Source: Clostridiales bacterium
Lineage (GTDB): Bacteria; Bacillota; Clostridia; Tissierellales; Sedimentibacteraceae
NCBI GenBank assembly: GCA_003483345.1
Contig: DMWH01000241.1
Location: forward strand, 6,868-14,372
Direction of reading: 5' to 3'
DNA length: 7,505 nt
Each line of letters begins with the position of its first letter. Positions within the stretch are counted from its first letter, which is position 1. A program made the translations under genes and the position numbers. Shown in pieces: positions 1 to 5,760 of the stretch. The notes under the pieces are model-generated. The model ran no database searches and was not told where the DNA came from. It saw only the letters and a program-made list of their open reading frames with translations.

Positions 1-1020
1 AAATTATACGCTCTTACAACCGAAGGAGTAATAAACGGAAGTGTTGAATTTGATGTTGAAACATTAAGTCCGACCTACAAGCTTTTAATCGGTATACCCG
101 GTAAATCCAATGCCTTTGAAATATCAAGGAAACTAGGGCTTCAGCAAGAAATTATCGATAAGGCCAAAAAGAACATAGAAACCGAGAAAATTGAATTTGA
201 AGATGCCTTAAAACAAATTGAAGAAAACCGAATTTATATCGAAGAGAAGAAACAAGAAATTGACAGACTCGAATCAGAAAGCAAAAAAAAGCACAGCGAC
301 TTTTTGATGAAGGAAAGAAAATCACTTGAAAAAAGTGAAAAAATTATAGATGAAGCTAACTATGAAGCAAGAAAAATAGTCGAGAATGCCAAAAGGGAAG
401 CTGCTGAAATTATCAAGGAATTAAGAAAATTAAACCTTGAAATGGATAAGGATAAAAACCGCCGTGTAAACGAATTAAGACAGGCACTAAATGAGAAAAC
501 AAAGGAGCTTACAGAAAATATTTATTCGGATATTATTGAGGAAGAAGATACAATTGACACAGACACACCTTTAAAAATCGGTGACTCCGTAACTGTAAGA
601 AGTCTAAATCAAAAGGGATTCATTATTTCTGATGTGGATGATTCACAGACTGTAATGGTCCAAATAGGACTAATTAAAACAAAGGTTAAAAAATCCGACC
701 TAATAAAAATAAAATCCGATGAAGAAGTAAAACAAAAAACCAACGCATCCCGTAAGGTCAGACTAAGAACTTCGTCAATCAATCCTACAATTGATATCAG
801 AGGATACAATCTTGATGATGCTTTGTTGGAGCTGGATAAATATTTGGATGATGCCTTTATGTCAAATTTAAACGAAGTCCAGGTAATTCACGGTAAAGGT
901 ACCGGGGTCCTGCGTGAAGGAGTAAGGCAATTCTTAAAAAATCACAAGCATGTTAAGGAATCAAGACTTGGCACCTTCAACGAAGGCGGCGATGGTGTTA
1001 CAATAGTAAAATTCAAGTAA
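1..1020 (+). CDS. mutS2: Endonuclease MutS2, C-terminal part (5' end outside window)
   Basis: The reading frame is open from base 1 to a TAA at 1018-1020, giving 339 residues, less than half of the usual ~790. It begins near the end of the MutS-type ATPase domain, with a typical MutS2 stretch (SVEFDVETLSPTYKLLIG at about residues 14-31, then GIPGKSNAFEISRKLGL). The Walker motifs lie upstream, outside the window. Residues ~55-180 are rich in Lys and Glu and probably form the MutS2 coiled-coil arm. Residues ~191-240 resemble the small KOW-like beta domain. The C-terminus is a Smr domain with its two hallmark motifs, IDIRG (264-268) and HGKGTG (297-302). MutS2 proteins are known as DNA-binding ATPases that restrain recombination and, in Bacillus, as Smr-dependent factors acting on collided ribosomes; which role applies here cannot be read from sequence. 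An in-frame TTG or ATG near 304-307 is internal, not the true start. Identity is very secure. Confidence 0.96.
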   Translation, partial: KLYALTTEGVINGSVEFDVETLSPTYKLLIGIPGKSNAFEISRKLGLQQEIIDKAKKNIETEKIEFEDALKQIEENRIYIEEKKQEIDRLESESKKKHSDFLMKERKSLEKSEKIIDEANYEARKIVENAKREAAEIIKELRKLNLEMDKDKNRRVNELRQALNEKTKELTENIYSDIIEEEDTIDTDTPLKIGDSVTVRSLNQKGFIISDVDDSQTVMVQIGLIKTKVKKSDLIKIKSDEEVKQKTNASRKVRLRTSSINPTIDIRGYNLDDALLELDKYLDDAFMSNLNEVQVIHGKGTGVLREGVRQFLKNHKHVKESRLGTFNEGGDGVTIVKFK

Positions 1021-1047
1021 ATGACAAGGGGACGGGGGTACTGTCAT
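1021..1047. repeat. REP-like palindromic repeat after mutS2
   Basis: Immediately after the mutS2 stop codon, ATGACA (1021-1026) is mirrored by TGTCAT (1042-1047), a perfect 6-bp inverted repeat. It encloses a very G-rich core (AGGGGACGGGGGTAC) that stands out sharply from the AT-rich surroundings. From memory, sequences of the form TGACA-AGGGGACGG-...-TGTCA are dispersed repeats in many Clostridia, often near Y1/REP-associated tyrosine transposases. That resemblance is recalled, not searched. No transposase gene is present here. The hairpin lacks a T-run, so it is not a good intrinsic terminator. Confidence 0.55.
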
Positions 1048-1083
1048 AATTCAGAGGCGGTAGCTGTCTTAAGGGATTAAATT

Positions 1084-2166
1084 ATGAATGTACGGGATAA
1101 ATACAGTAATAAAGCTGTAATAAAGTATACGGGAGCTTTTATAGCTTGGGTTATCGGTTCGGGATTTGCAACGGGACAAGAAGCTCTGCAGTTCTTTTCA
1201 AGTTACGGATACTTAAGCTATGGGGTTCTTCTGGTTAATTTGATAGGTTTTTTATTTTTGGGGCAAGTATTATTAGTTACAGGATTTGAACATAAAACCG
1301 AAAGTTCATTTAATCATTTTAAATACTTTTGCGGCGAGAAAATAGGAACAATTTATTCTTGGCTGATTCCAATTACCTTGATTTTAATTATGCCTGTCTT
1401 AATCTCCGGTGCCGGTGCCACCCTTTCCGAGTATTATGGAGTAAATCGCTATGTCGGTTCTTTTCTTATGTCCGTCTTGGTTTTAAGTGTCTATTTAATT
1501 GGATTTGAACATTTAATAAAAATAGTTTCAGCCATAGGACCTGCTATTATTATTTTTTCCTTGCTTGTGGGAGCGATAACACTAGCAAATGATTACGGCA
1601 ATTTTTCTGATGTACCAAAATATCAATTTAAACTCAACGAGTTGCAAACAGCTCCACATTGGACGATAAGTGCTATTTTGTACTTATCGCTGAATTTCTT
1701 AAGCGGCAGCGTATATTTTACTGAGCTTGGCAAATCAGCATATAATCGAAATGACGTAAAATACGGAGCATTTTTTGGGGCTCTTGCAATAATTTTAAAT
1801 ATTGCAATTATGAATACTGCAATCTTATTGAATGCTGAAAACATATCAACATTAGCAATACCGGTCTTATATTTAGCAAAAAAAATATCTTATATGTTAG
1901 GAGCAATTTTTTCAATTATATTAATATTAGGTATGTTTTCTTCTTGTTCTGCAATGATGTGGTCAATATGCAACCGATTTACAAGAGGCGGGAAAAGAGG
2001 CAACAGGATTTTTGCAGTCTTTATCTCGATATTAACCTTTGTGTTAGGGTTATTCTCGTTCAGTGAACTTATAGGTACCTTTTATCCCCTCGTAGGGTAT
2101 GTTGGATTGTTTTTTATTGGTTCTGTAATATATAAAGGAATTAAGTATAATATTATTAAGAATTGA
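1084..2166 (+). CDS. ykvI: YkvI-family membrane protein, putative LeuT-fold transporter
   Basis: This 360-residue, strongly hydrophobic protein has about ten to eleven predicted membrane segments (roughly residues 12-30, 44-66, 92-112, 124-141, 147-168, 195-213, 226-250, 270-290, 309-328 and 334-350) and short polar loops. The first helix carries IGSGFATGQE (24-33). A glycine-rich break of this kind in helix 1 is typical of APC-superfamily carriers with the LeuT fold and matches the YkvI group of uncharacterised membrane proteins. The protein is therefore expected in the cytoplasmic membrane as a probable ion-coupled secondary transporter. The substrate is unknown and nothing nearby names it. 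The ATG at 1084 has an AAGGGA ribosome site at 1071-1076, seven bases upstream. No clear promoter is visible in the 63-bp gap after mutS2, so read-through from mutS2 is possible. The next gene starts ten bases after the stop. Confidence 0.85.
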   Translation: MNVRDKYSNKAVIKYTGAFIAWVIGSGFATGQEALQFFSSYGYLSYGVLLVNLIGFLFLGQVLLVTGFEHKTESSFNHFKYFCGEKIGTIYSWLIPITLILIMPVLISGAGATLSEYYGVNRYVGSFLMSVLVLSVYLIGFEHLIKIVSAIGPAIIIFSLLVGAITLANDYGNFSDVPKYQFKLNELQTAPHWTISAILYLSLNFLSGSVYFTELGKSAYNRNDVKYGAFFGALAIILNIAIMNTAILLNAENISTLAIPVLYLAKKISYMLGAIFSIILILGMFSSCSAMMWSICNRFTRGGKRGNRIFAVFISILTFVLGLFSFSELIGTFYPLVGYVGLFFIGSVIYKGIKYNIIKN

Positions 2167-2170
2167 GGTG
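2165..2170 (+). promoter_or_regulatory. Ribosome binding site that decides the start of the small CxxC protein
   Basis: GAGGTG lies six bases before the ATG at 2177 and overlaps the TGA stop codon of the upstream transporter gene. A GTG at 2168 opens the same frame three codons earlier, but it is part of this Shine-Dalgarno sequence and has no ribosome site of its own, so 2177 is preferred. The overlap of stop codon and ribosome site suggests translational coupling. Confidence 0.7.
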
Positions 2171-2176
2171 CATAAT

Positions 2177-2398
2177 ATGGAAAGAATAATAAAAGATGTA
2201 AATTGTCCCAAATGCGGACAAGTGATGGAAGAAGGATATATTCATTCACGAAAGCAAATATTATGGTCCGAAGATGATAAGCCAAGACTGTTTGATTTCT
2301 ATGATGAAAATTTAGTCACAATGCCTATAAGAAGAGCAAATAAAGTTCCCGCATGGAGATGCAAGGAATGTAAAATTGCAATATTCCGGTATGAATAA
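2177..2398 (+). CDS. Small zinc-ribbon-like protein, DUF6487 type
   Basis: This small soluble protein has 73 residues counted from the ATG at 2177. It has two Cys pairs, CPKC (C10, C13) near the N-terminus and CKEC (C62, C65) near the C-terminus, arranged as a single zinc-binding ribbon with a long insert. Between them is a GYIHSRKQILW segment (20-30). The pattern CPKCG, x, M, x, x, GYI ... W ... W, x, C, x, x, C resembles the DUF6487 family (assignment from memory). The family has no firmly known function; zinc binding is inferred from the cysteines. There is no signal peptide or membrane segment. The gene begins ten bases after the stop of the YkvI-like transporter gene and probably shares its mRNA, so a role linked to that transporter is possible but unproven. 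An upstream GTG at 2168 would add three residues but is less likely. Confidence 0.8.
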   Translation: MERIIKDVNCPKCGQVMEEGYIHSRKQILWSEDDKPRLFDFYDENLVTMPIRRANKVPAWRCKECKIAIFRYE

Positions 2399-2400
2399 TT

Positions 2401-2460
2401 ATGATGGTATAATATTTAGTAAATGCTACCATTTATGATTAATCCATGATACAATATTTA
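2401..2460 (+). promoter_or_regulatory. Candidate promoter region with two related extended -10 elements upstream of the PhzF-like gene
   Basis: In the 121-bp AT-rich gap, TGGTATAAT (2405-2413) is a perfect extended -10, and TGATACAAT (2447-2455) is a second one 42 bases on. Each sits in a similar sequence: ATGAT, then ATAATATTTA or ACAATATTTA (2401-2418 and 2446-2460), an imperfect direct repeat. Neither has a good -35 hexamer at 17-18 bp. ATGGTA (2404-2409) is also mirrored by TACCAT (2427-2432), so the first -10 overlaps one arm of a dyad that could be an operator. The rest of the gap, to the AAAGGGAG ribosome site at 2504-2511, is AT-rich without other visible structure. Confidence 0.45.
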
Positions 2461-2519
2461 ATAAAAAGGTAAATTTATTATTAATATTAAATAAAAATAA
2501 AAGAAAGGGAGTGTAAAAG

Positions 2520-3299
2520 ATGAGACAATATGTAGTTGATGCATTTGCAGAAAAGGTTTTTGAAGGAAATCCTGCAGCGGTATGCATTTTGGATGAGTGG
2601 CTGCCGGATGAAGTTATGCTTAATATTGCCAGAGAAAACAACTTAGCCGATACTGCTTTTGTGGTTAAGGATGGCACAAATTTCAAATTAAGATGGGTTA
2701 CTCCCGGCGGTGAAATAGATTTATGCGGGCATGCAACCCTTGCAACCGGATACGTTATTAGCAGATTTATTGCTCCTGAATTATCGGAAGTTGTTTTTCA
2801 AACCAAAAGCAGCGGAATATTGAAAGTCCTTAAAAAAGGTGAGCTTTATGAAATGGATTTTCCCGCTTATAAATTAAAAAAGGTAGAAGTTACAAATGCA
2901 ATGGCGGATGCTATAGGAGTTAAACCTATAGAAGCATATATGGGGAGAGATTTACTCTGCGTACTGGAGTCCGAGGATGAAGTTCGAAATTTAAATCCGA
3001 ACTTAGAAAAGGTAAAATTACTGGACGGATTGCTTTTTCATGTTACAGCCAAAGGAAATGAATTTGATTGTGTATCAAGGTCATTTGTACCTAAGCTTAG
3101 CGGTACCGAAGACCCGGTATGCGGTTCGGGGCATTGCCATATAATCCCTTATTGGGCCGAAAGATTAGGAAAAGACAATTTAATTGCTTATCAGGCATCT
3201 CAAAGAGGCGGTACCTTGTATTGTAAATATCAAGGAGACAGGGTGATAATGGGAGGCAAGGTAGCATTGTTTTCCACCGCGGATATAAACATAGAATAG
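2520..3299 (+). CDS. PhzF family isomerase/epimerase-like protein
   Basis: This cytosolic enzyme has 259 residues, close to the usual 260-300 of the PhzF family, which has the two-lobed diaminopimelate-epimerase fold. Family signatures appear in order: VDAF (6-9), EGNPAAV (15-21), DTAF (44-47), TPGGEIDLCGHATLATG (61-77) and SRSFVPKLSGTEDPVCGSGH (186-205), then IPYWAERLGK. Asp44 falls where PhzF of Pseudomonas has its catalytic Glu45, a conservative replacement. Cys69 and Cys201 align with the two positions that hold the catalytic cysteines in diaminopimelate epimerase. Family members catalyse proton-shift isomerisations, but most, like YddE, have no known substrate. No phenazine genes are nearby, so phenazine synthesis is unlikely. 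The ATG at 2520 has a good AAAGGGAG site eight bases upstream. The acetyltransferase gene follows after 70 bp and may be cotranscribed. Confidence 0.9.
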   Translation: MRQYVVDAFAEKVFEGNPAAVCILDEWLPDEVMLNIARENNLADTAFVVKDGTNFKLRWVTPGGEIDLCGHATLATGYVISRFIAPELSEVVFQTKSSGILKVLKKGELYEMDFPAYKLKKVEVTNAMADAIGVKPIEAYMGRDLLCVLESEDEVRNLNPNLEKVKLLDGLLFHVTAKGNEFDCVSRSFVPKLSGTEDPVCGSGHCHIIPYWAERLGKDNLIAYQASQRGGTLYCKYQGDRVIMGGKVALFSTADINIE

Positions 3300-3341
3300 T
3301 TTTTTATTTACATAAAGAAAATATTATTAAGATGAAACACA

Positions 3342-3355
3342 TAATATCGATATTA
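3342..3355. repeat. 14-bp perfect palindrome upstream of the acetyltransferase gene
   Basis: TAATATCGATATTA is a perfect inverted repeat without spacer. It ends five bases before the GGAG ribosome site (3361-3364) and 14 bases before the ATG at 3370. The position would suit an operator for a dimeric regulator or a weak hairpin affecting translation. In DNA this AT-rich, a palindrome of this size can arise by chance, so function is only a suggestion. Confidence 0.35.
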
Positions 3356-3369
3356 AATATGGAGTACTT

Positions 3370-4449
3370 ATGGAAAGAGAAATAGTAAGATTGGATATGG
3401 ATAGAGATTTTGAGGCATTTGAAGATTTATTGAAAATCTCTTTCGGTGAAGCAACCAACTCAAAGAAAGAAATGTATGAATGGCTTTTTGAAAATAACCC
3501 TTACAATAAATCCGGAAATATGATGTATTTATTAAAGGAAGGGGATAAGGTTATAGGTTGTGACGGATTGTTGCCAAACGAACTTTATGTTAACGGGAAA
3601 ACTTTGTTAACCGCTCATTCGGTTAAATCCATGACCCATCCCGATTACAAAAGACAGGGTATTTTCAGAAAAATGACGGAAAACTCCTGTGAGAGGGGAA
3701 AGCAGGACGGTGTGGATGTGATAATAGGTTTGGCAAACGACCAATCTTATCCGGCATACCAAAAATTCGGCTGGCCTACACTTTTTGAAAAAGAAGTATA
3801 TGTAAAGCCTATACTTATTAACAATATTCTTAAACGAAGAATTAAAATTGGTTTTTTGTCAGAAGCAGCCAATTCTGTCTATACTGTATTTATGAAGAAT
3901 AAACTAAAAAATCAGATGGACAAAGAAATTAAATTTGAAATACTTGACAGGGTTCCGGAAGAAATTCAAAAATGTTGGGACAGATACAAATCAAAATATA
4001 ATGTTCTTTTGGTCAGAGATTATAAATACCTGAACTACAGATATAACGAAAGACCGGACATTAATTATGTAACCATTCTTGCAAGGCATAAGGGGGAGAT
4101 TATCGGCTTTGCAATACTTCATAATGCAGTTGCAAACGGCTCTAATATGACATCTGCTGTAGAATTTTTTACCGACCCCGATAATGAAAGATACATAAAA
4201 GCATTGGCTAATGGCATAGCGAAGTATTGCTATGACAAGGGACTTGAATATGCCGTTATTGGAACGGGGCATTACGGTGAATACAGGAAGGTTCTTTTGA
4301 ATAATGGATTTATGGTAACCCGCAAGCCTCCAAAGAATAATATGATGATTGCTCATATATTATCTGACAAAGTAACCTTAGAGGAAATAACAGGTCATGA
4401 AAAGTGGCATATAACTCAAGGAGACGGCGAAACAGAGCTAGACTTATAA
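3370..4449 (+). CDS. GNAT family N-acetyltransferase, two-domain (Eis-like N-terminal fold)
   Basis: This 359-residue soluble protein is expected to transfer an acyl group from acetyl-CoA to an amine. The N-terminal GNAT domain (~3-150) shows the order FGEATNSKKEMYEWLFENNP (25-44), then GCDGLLPNELYVNGK (63-77), then motif A, SVKSMTHPDYKRQGIFRKM (84-102). Its RQGIF (95-99) is the acetyl-CoA pyrophosphate-binding loop (R/Q-x-x-G-x-G/A type). AYQKFGW follows, as in Acetyltransf_9 proteins. The C-terminal half (~195-350) looks like a second, degenerate GNAT fold ending in YAVIGTGHYGEYRKVLLNNGF. Unlike Eis proteins (~400 residues), it is shorter and shows no obvious SCP2-like tail. The substrate is unknown; antibiotic acetylation cannot be claimed. 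The start ATG has only a short GGAG site five bases upstream. A 14-bp palindrome precedes it, and a strong terminator follows 88 bases after the stop. Confidence 0.88.
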   Translation: MEREIVRLDMDRDFEAFEDLLKISFGEATNSKKEMYEWLFENNPYNKSGNMMYLLKEGDKVIGCDGLLPNELYVNGKTLLTAHSVKSMTHPDYKRQGIFRKMTENSCERGKQDGVDVIIGLANDQSYPAYQKFGWPTLFEKEVYVKPILINNILKRRIKIGFLSEAANSVYTVFMKNKLKNQMDKEIKFEILDRVPEEIQKCWDRYKSKYNVLLVRDYKYLNYRYNERPDINYVTILARHKGEIIGFAILHNAVANGSNMTSAVEFFTDPDNERYIKALANGIAKYCYDKGLEYAVIGTGHYGEYRKVLLNNGFMVTRKPPKNNMMIAHILSDKVTLEEITGHEKWHITQGDGETELDL

Positions 4450-4537
4450 CTGTATTGTATCCGTTTTTTTAAGAGGTTTTCAAAATAGCAGTAAAATACT
4501 CCTAATACGCCTCTATAATTCTTTTAAAGCATCTTGG

Positions 4538-4577
4538 TCAGGAAAAACCAAGCTTTGGTTTTTCCTGAGTTCTTTTA
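4538..4577 (+). terminator. Rho-independent terminator after the acetyltransferase gene
   Basis: A perfect 14-bp stem (4538-4551 pairing with 4555-4568, starting TCAGGAAAAACC) closes on a three-base loop and is followed by GTTCTTTTAT. Stem and T-rich tail fit an intrinsic terminator on the + strand, 88 bases after the acetyltransferase stop. The reverse strand has no matching T-run, so it is probably one-directional. The preceding 4450-4537 holds a run of seven T (4464-4470) but no convincing hairpin or gene. Confidence 0.8.
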
Positions 4578-4584
4578 TATTTAT

Positions 4585-4617
4585 AAGCACCACTCCGGAA
4601 TTTATGTAGGTGCTTTT
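4585..4617 (+). terminator. Second hairpin with T-run, possible back-up terminator
   Basis: AAGCACC (4585-4591) pairs with GGTGCTT (4609-4615), giving a 7-bp stem with a 17-base loop that contains a TCCGGA palindrome. The stem runs directly into TTTT (4614-4617). It lies only 16 bases past the first terminator. It could be a back-up terminator or part of another structured RNA. The long loop makes it weaker than the first. Confidence 0.45.
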
Positions 4618-4651
4618 CTCAGGCATATCAAGCCTAAGCTGCAAATAATGT

Positions 4652-4680
4652 TTGTTTACAGTTAAAATTCATGTTAAAAT
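4652..4680 (+). promoter_or_regulatory. Candidate sigma-A promoter for the DegV-family gene
   Basis: TTGTTT (4652-4657) and TAAAAT (4675-4680) are separated by 17 bases, and a TG at 4672-4673 makes an extended -10. This leaves a leader of about 50 bases before the ATG at 4739. It lies downstream of both hairpins, as expected for a new transcription unit. The -35 is only a 3/6 match. A TATAAT at 4699-4704 is an alternative but lacks a -35. Confidence 0.45.
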
Positions 4681-4738
4681 ATAGTTTGAGATTATATATA
4701 TAATACAATTATTCATATGTAATGGGGAGAAGGTAATA

Positions 4739-5608
4739 ATGATTAAATTAATAGTGGACAGCACATGTGATTTGAATTGTGAAATTTTGGACAACCATGA
4801 TGTAGAGGTTATTCCGCTAAGTATTACTATTGATGACAAAACCTATTTAGATGGAGTCGATATAACTACGGACAGAGTTTATGAGTATATGAAAGACGGT
4901 AAAGTCCCCAAGACTTCACAAGTGTCATTTGAGTCTGTATCCCAAGCCGTTGAAAAGTGTATTTCAAAAGAATCAGATTTTATTTATTTGGCTTTTTCAT
5001 CCAAATTATCAGGCACATACAGTTTTGCCAAGAAAATAATAGATATGTATAAGGAAAAATATCCTGAGAGAAAAATGGCAATAATTGATTCTAAAGGCGG
5101 AGCCGGAGGGACCGGTTTAATAGCTATACAAGTACTTAAAATGATTGAAAGAAACTTACCCTTTGAATATATCTTAAACCAGGCACAATTCATGGTTCAA
5201 CATATAGTTTACAGATTTACAATATCTGATTTAGAATGGCTGTCAAAAGGAGGCAGAATAAGCAAGTCTGCAGGATATGTAGGAAATGTATTAAATATTA
5301 AACCATATCTCGTTTTAGATGATGGACTTATTAAAGTATCCAAAATGATTCGCGGCAGCAGAAAAACTATTCAAACTTTGATTCAAGATATTGAAGACGG
5401 TACAGATAAATTTAAAAATCAGATTATCGGCATAAGTCATGCGGATGATTTAGATACTGCTTTAATGGTGGAACAAAAAATTAAGGATTCAATTAAAGGA
5501 TGCAAGACAACAATTTTTAAAATCGGTGCCGTTTTAGGAGTTCATTTGGGAATAGGCGGTGTAGGAGTTTTTTTCTTTGATGAAAAACCTGAATTCTATG
5601 AATTATAA
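4739..5608 (+). CDS. DegV family protein (FakB-type fatty-acid-binding protein)
   Basis: At 289 residues this is the normal length for the DegV family, whose characterised members (FakB) bind a fatty acid and present it to the kinase FakA, yielding acyl-phosphate for phospholipid synthesis in the cytoplasm. Motifs seen: VDSTCDL (6-12), TSQVS (59-63), FSSKLSGTY (86-94), a GGRISKSAG stretch followed by NIKPYL, and GVHLGIGGVG near the C-terminus with His269. These are the usual lipid-head-group and pocket positions. Two small departures are visible: the common TSQP is TSQV, and the HxGPG motif reads HLGIG. The ATG at 4739 has purine-rich GGGGAGAAGG (4724-4733) just upstream. No fakA-like kinase gene is in this window, which is common because fakB paralogues are often unlinked. 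It appears to be a single-gene transcript from its own promoter. Which fatty acid it prefers cannot be told. Confidence 0.93.
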   Translation: MIKLIVDSTCDLNCEILDNHDVEVIPLSITIDDKTYLDGVDITTDRVYEYMKDGKVPKTSQVSFESVSQAVEKCISKESDFIYLAFSSKLSGTYSFAKKIIDMYKEKYPERKMAIIDSKGGAGGTGLIAIQVLKMIERNLPFEYILNQAQFMVQHIVYRFTISDLEWLSKGGRISKSAGYVGNVLNIKPYLVLDDGLIKVSKMIRGSRKTIQTLIQDIEDGTDKFKNQIIGISHADDLDTALMVEQKIKDSIKGCKTTIFKIGAVLGVHLGIGGVGVFFFDEKPEFYEL

Positions 5609-5645
5609 TATTATTAATAGTATATAAAAATAGTTATTGCATTAG

Positions 5646-5674
5646 TTGACACATTAAAAATGCTGTGATATTAT
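5646..5674 (+). promoter_or_regulatory. Strong sigma-A promoter upstream of argS
   Basis: A perfect TTGACA (5646-5651) is followed after exactly 17 bases by TATTAT (5669-5674), with TG at 5666-5667 making an extended -10. Transcription should start near 5680-5682, giving an argS leader of about 80 bases that contains a hairpin at 5694-5722. It is the best promoter in the window. Confidence 0.8.
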
Positions 5675-5693
5675 TACAAAAAATAGAAGTTAC

Positions 5694-5730
5694 AACCTGC
5701 CGAACATATCAAATGGTAGGTTTTAGTTTT
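5694..5730 (+). terminator. Terminator-like hairpin in the argS leader, possible attenuator
   Basis: AACCTGCC (5694-5701) pairs with GGTAGGTT (5715-5722), eight pairs including one G-U, with a 13-base loop, followed by TTTTAGTTTT. The shape is that of an intrinsic terminator. It lies between the strong promoter and argS, so it would act on argS transcripts after only ~40 bases. It may instead end degV transcripts arriving from upstream. I see no T-box consensus (TGGGTGG-type bulge) and no convincing competing antiterminator. Confidence 0.5.
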
Positions 5731-5760
5731 AATAATTCGTAATTACCTTGGAGGAGAGAG

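Noticed and set aside
2168..2398. GTG at 2168 as start of the CxxC protein
   Set aside because: The GTG is part of the Shine-Dalgarno sequence GAGGTG, which serves the in-frame ATG at 2177 with proper spacing.
3991..4356. Reverse-strand open frame of 121 codons inside the acetyltransferase gene
   Set aside because: It lies wholly within a well-supported gene, has no recognisable motifs and no ribosome site; it is a shadow of the coding frame.
2520..4449. PhzF-like plus acetyltransferase genes as a phenazine or antibiotic biosynthesis cluster
   Set aside because: No other phenazine genes, synthases, carriers or exporters are present, and both families are widespread with unknown substrates.
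4450..4537. AGAGG/CCTCT pairing (4472-4476 with 4510-4514) as a structured RNA
   Set aside because: The stem is only five pairs with a 33-base loop, expected by chance in this DNA.
5713..5742. A nine-codon open frame (MVGFSFNNS) in the argS leader as an attenuator peptide
   Set aside because: It has no ribosome site, contains no arginine codons and starts inside the hairpin.
5681..5760. T-box riboswitch controlling argS
   Set aside because: The leader is only about 80 bases and lacks both a Stem I and the conserved TGGGTGG-type antiterminator bulge.
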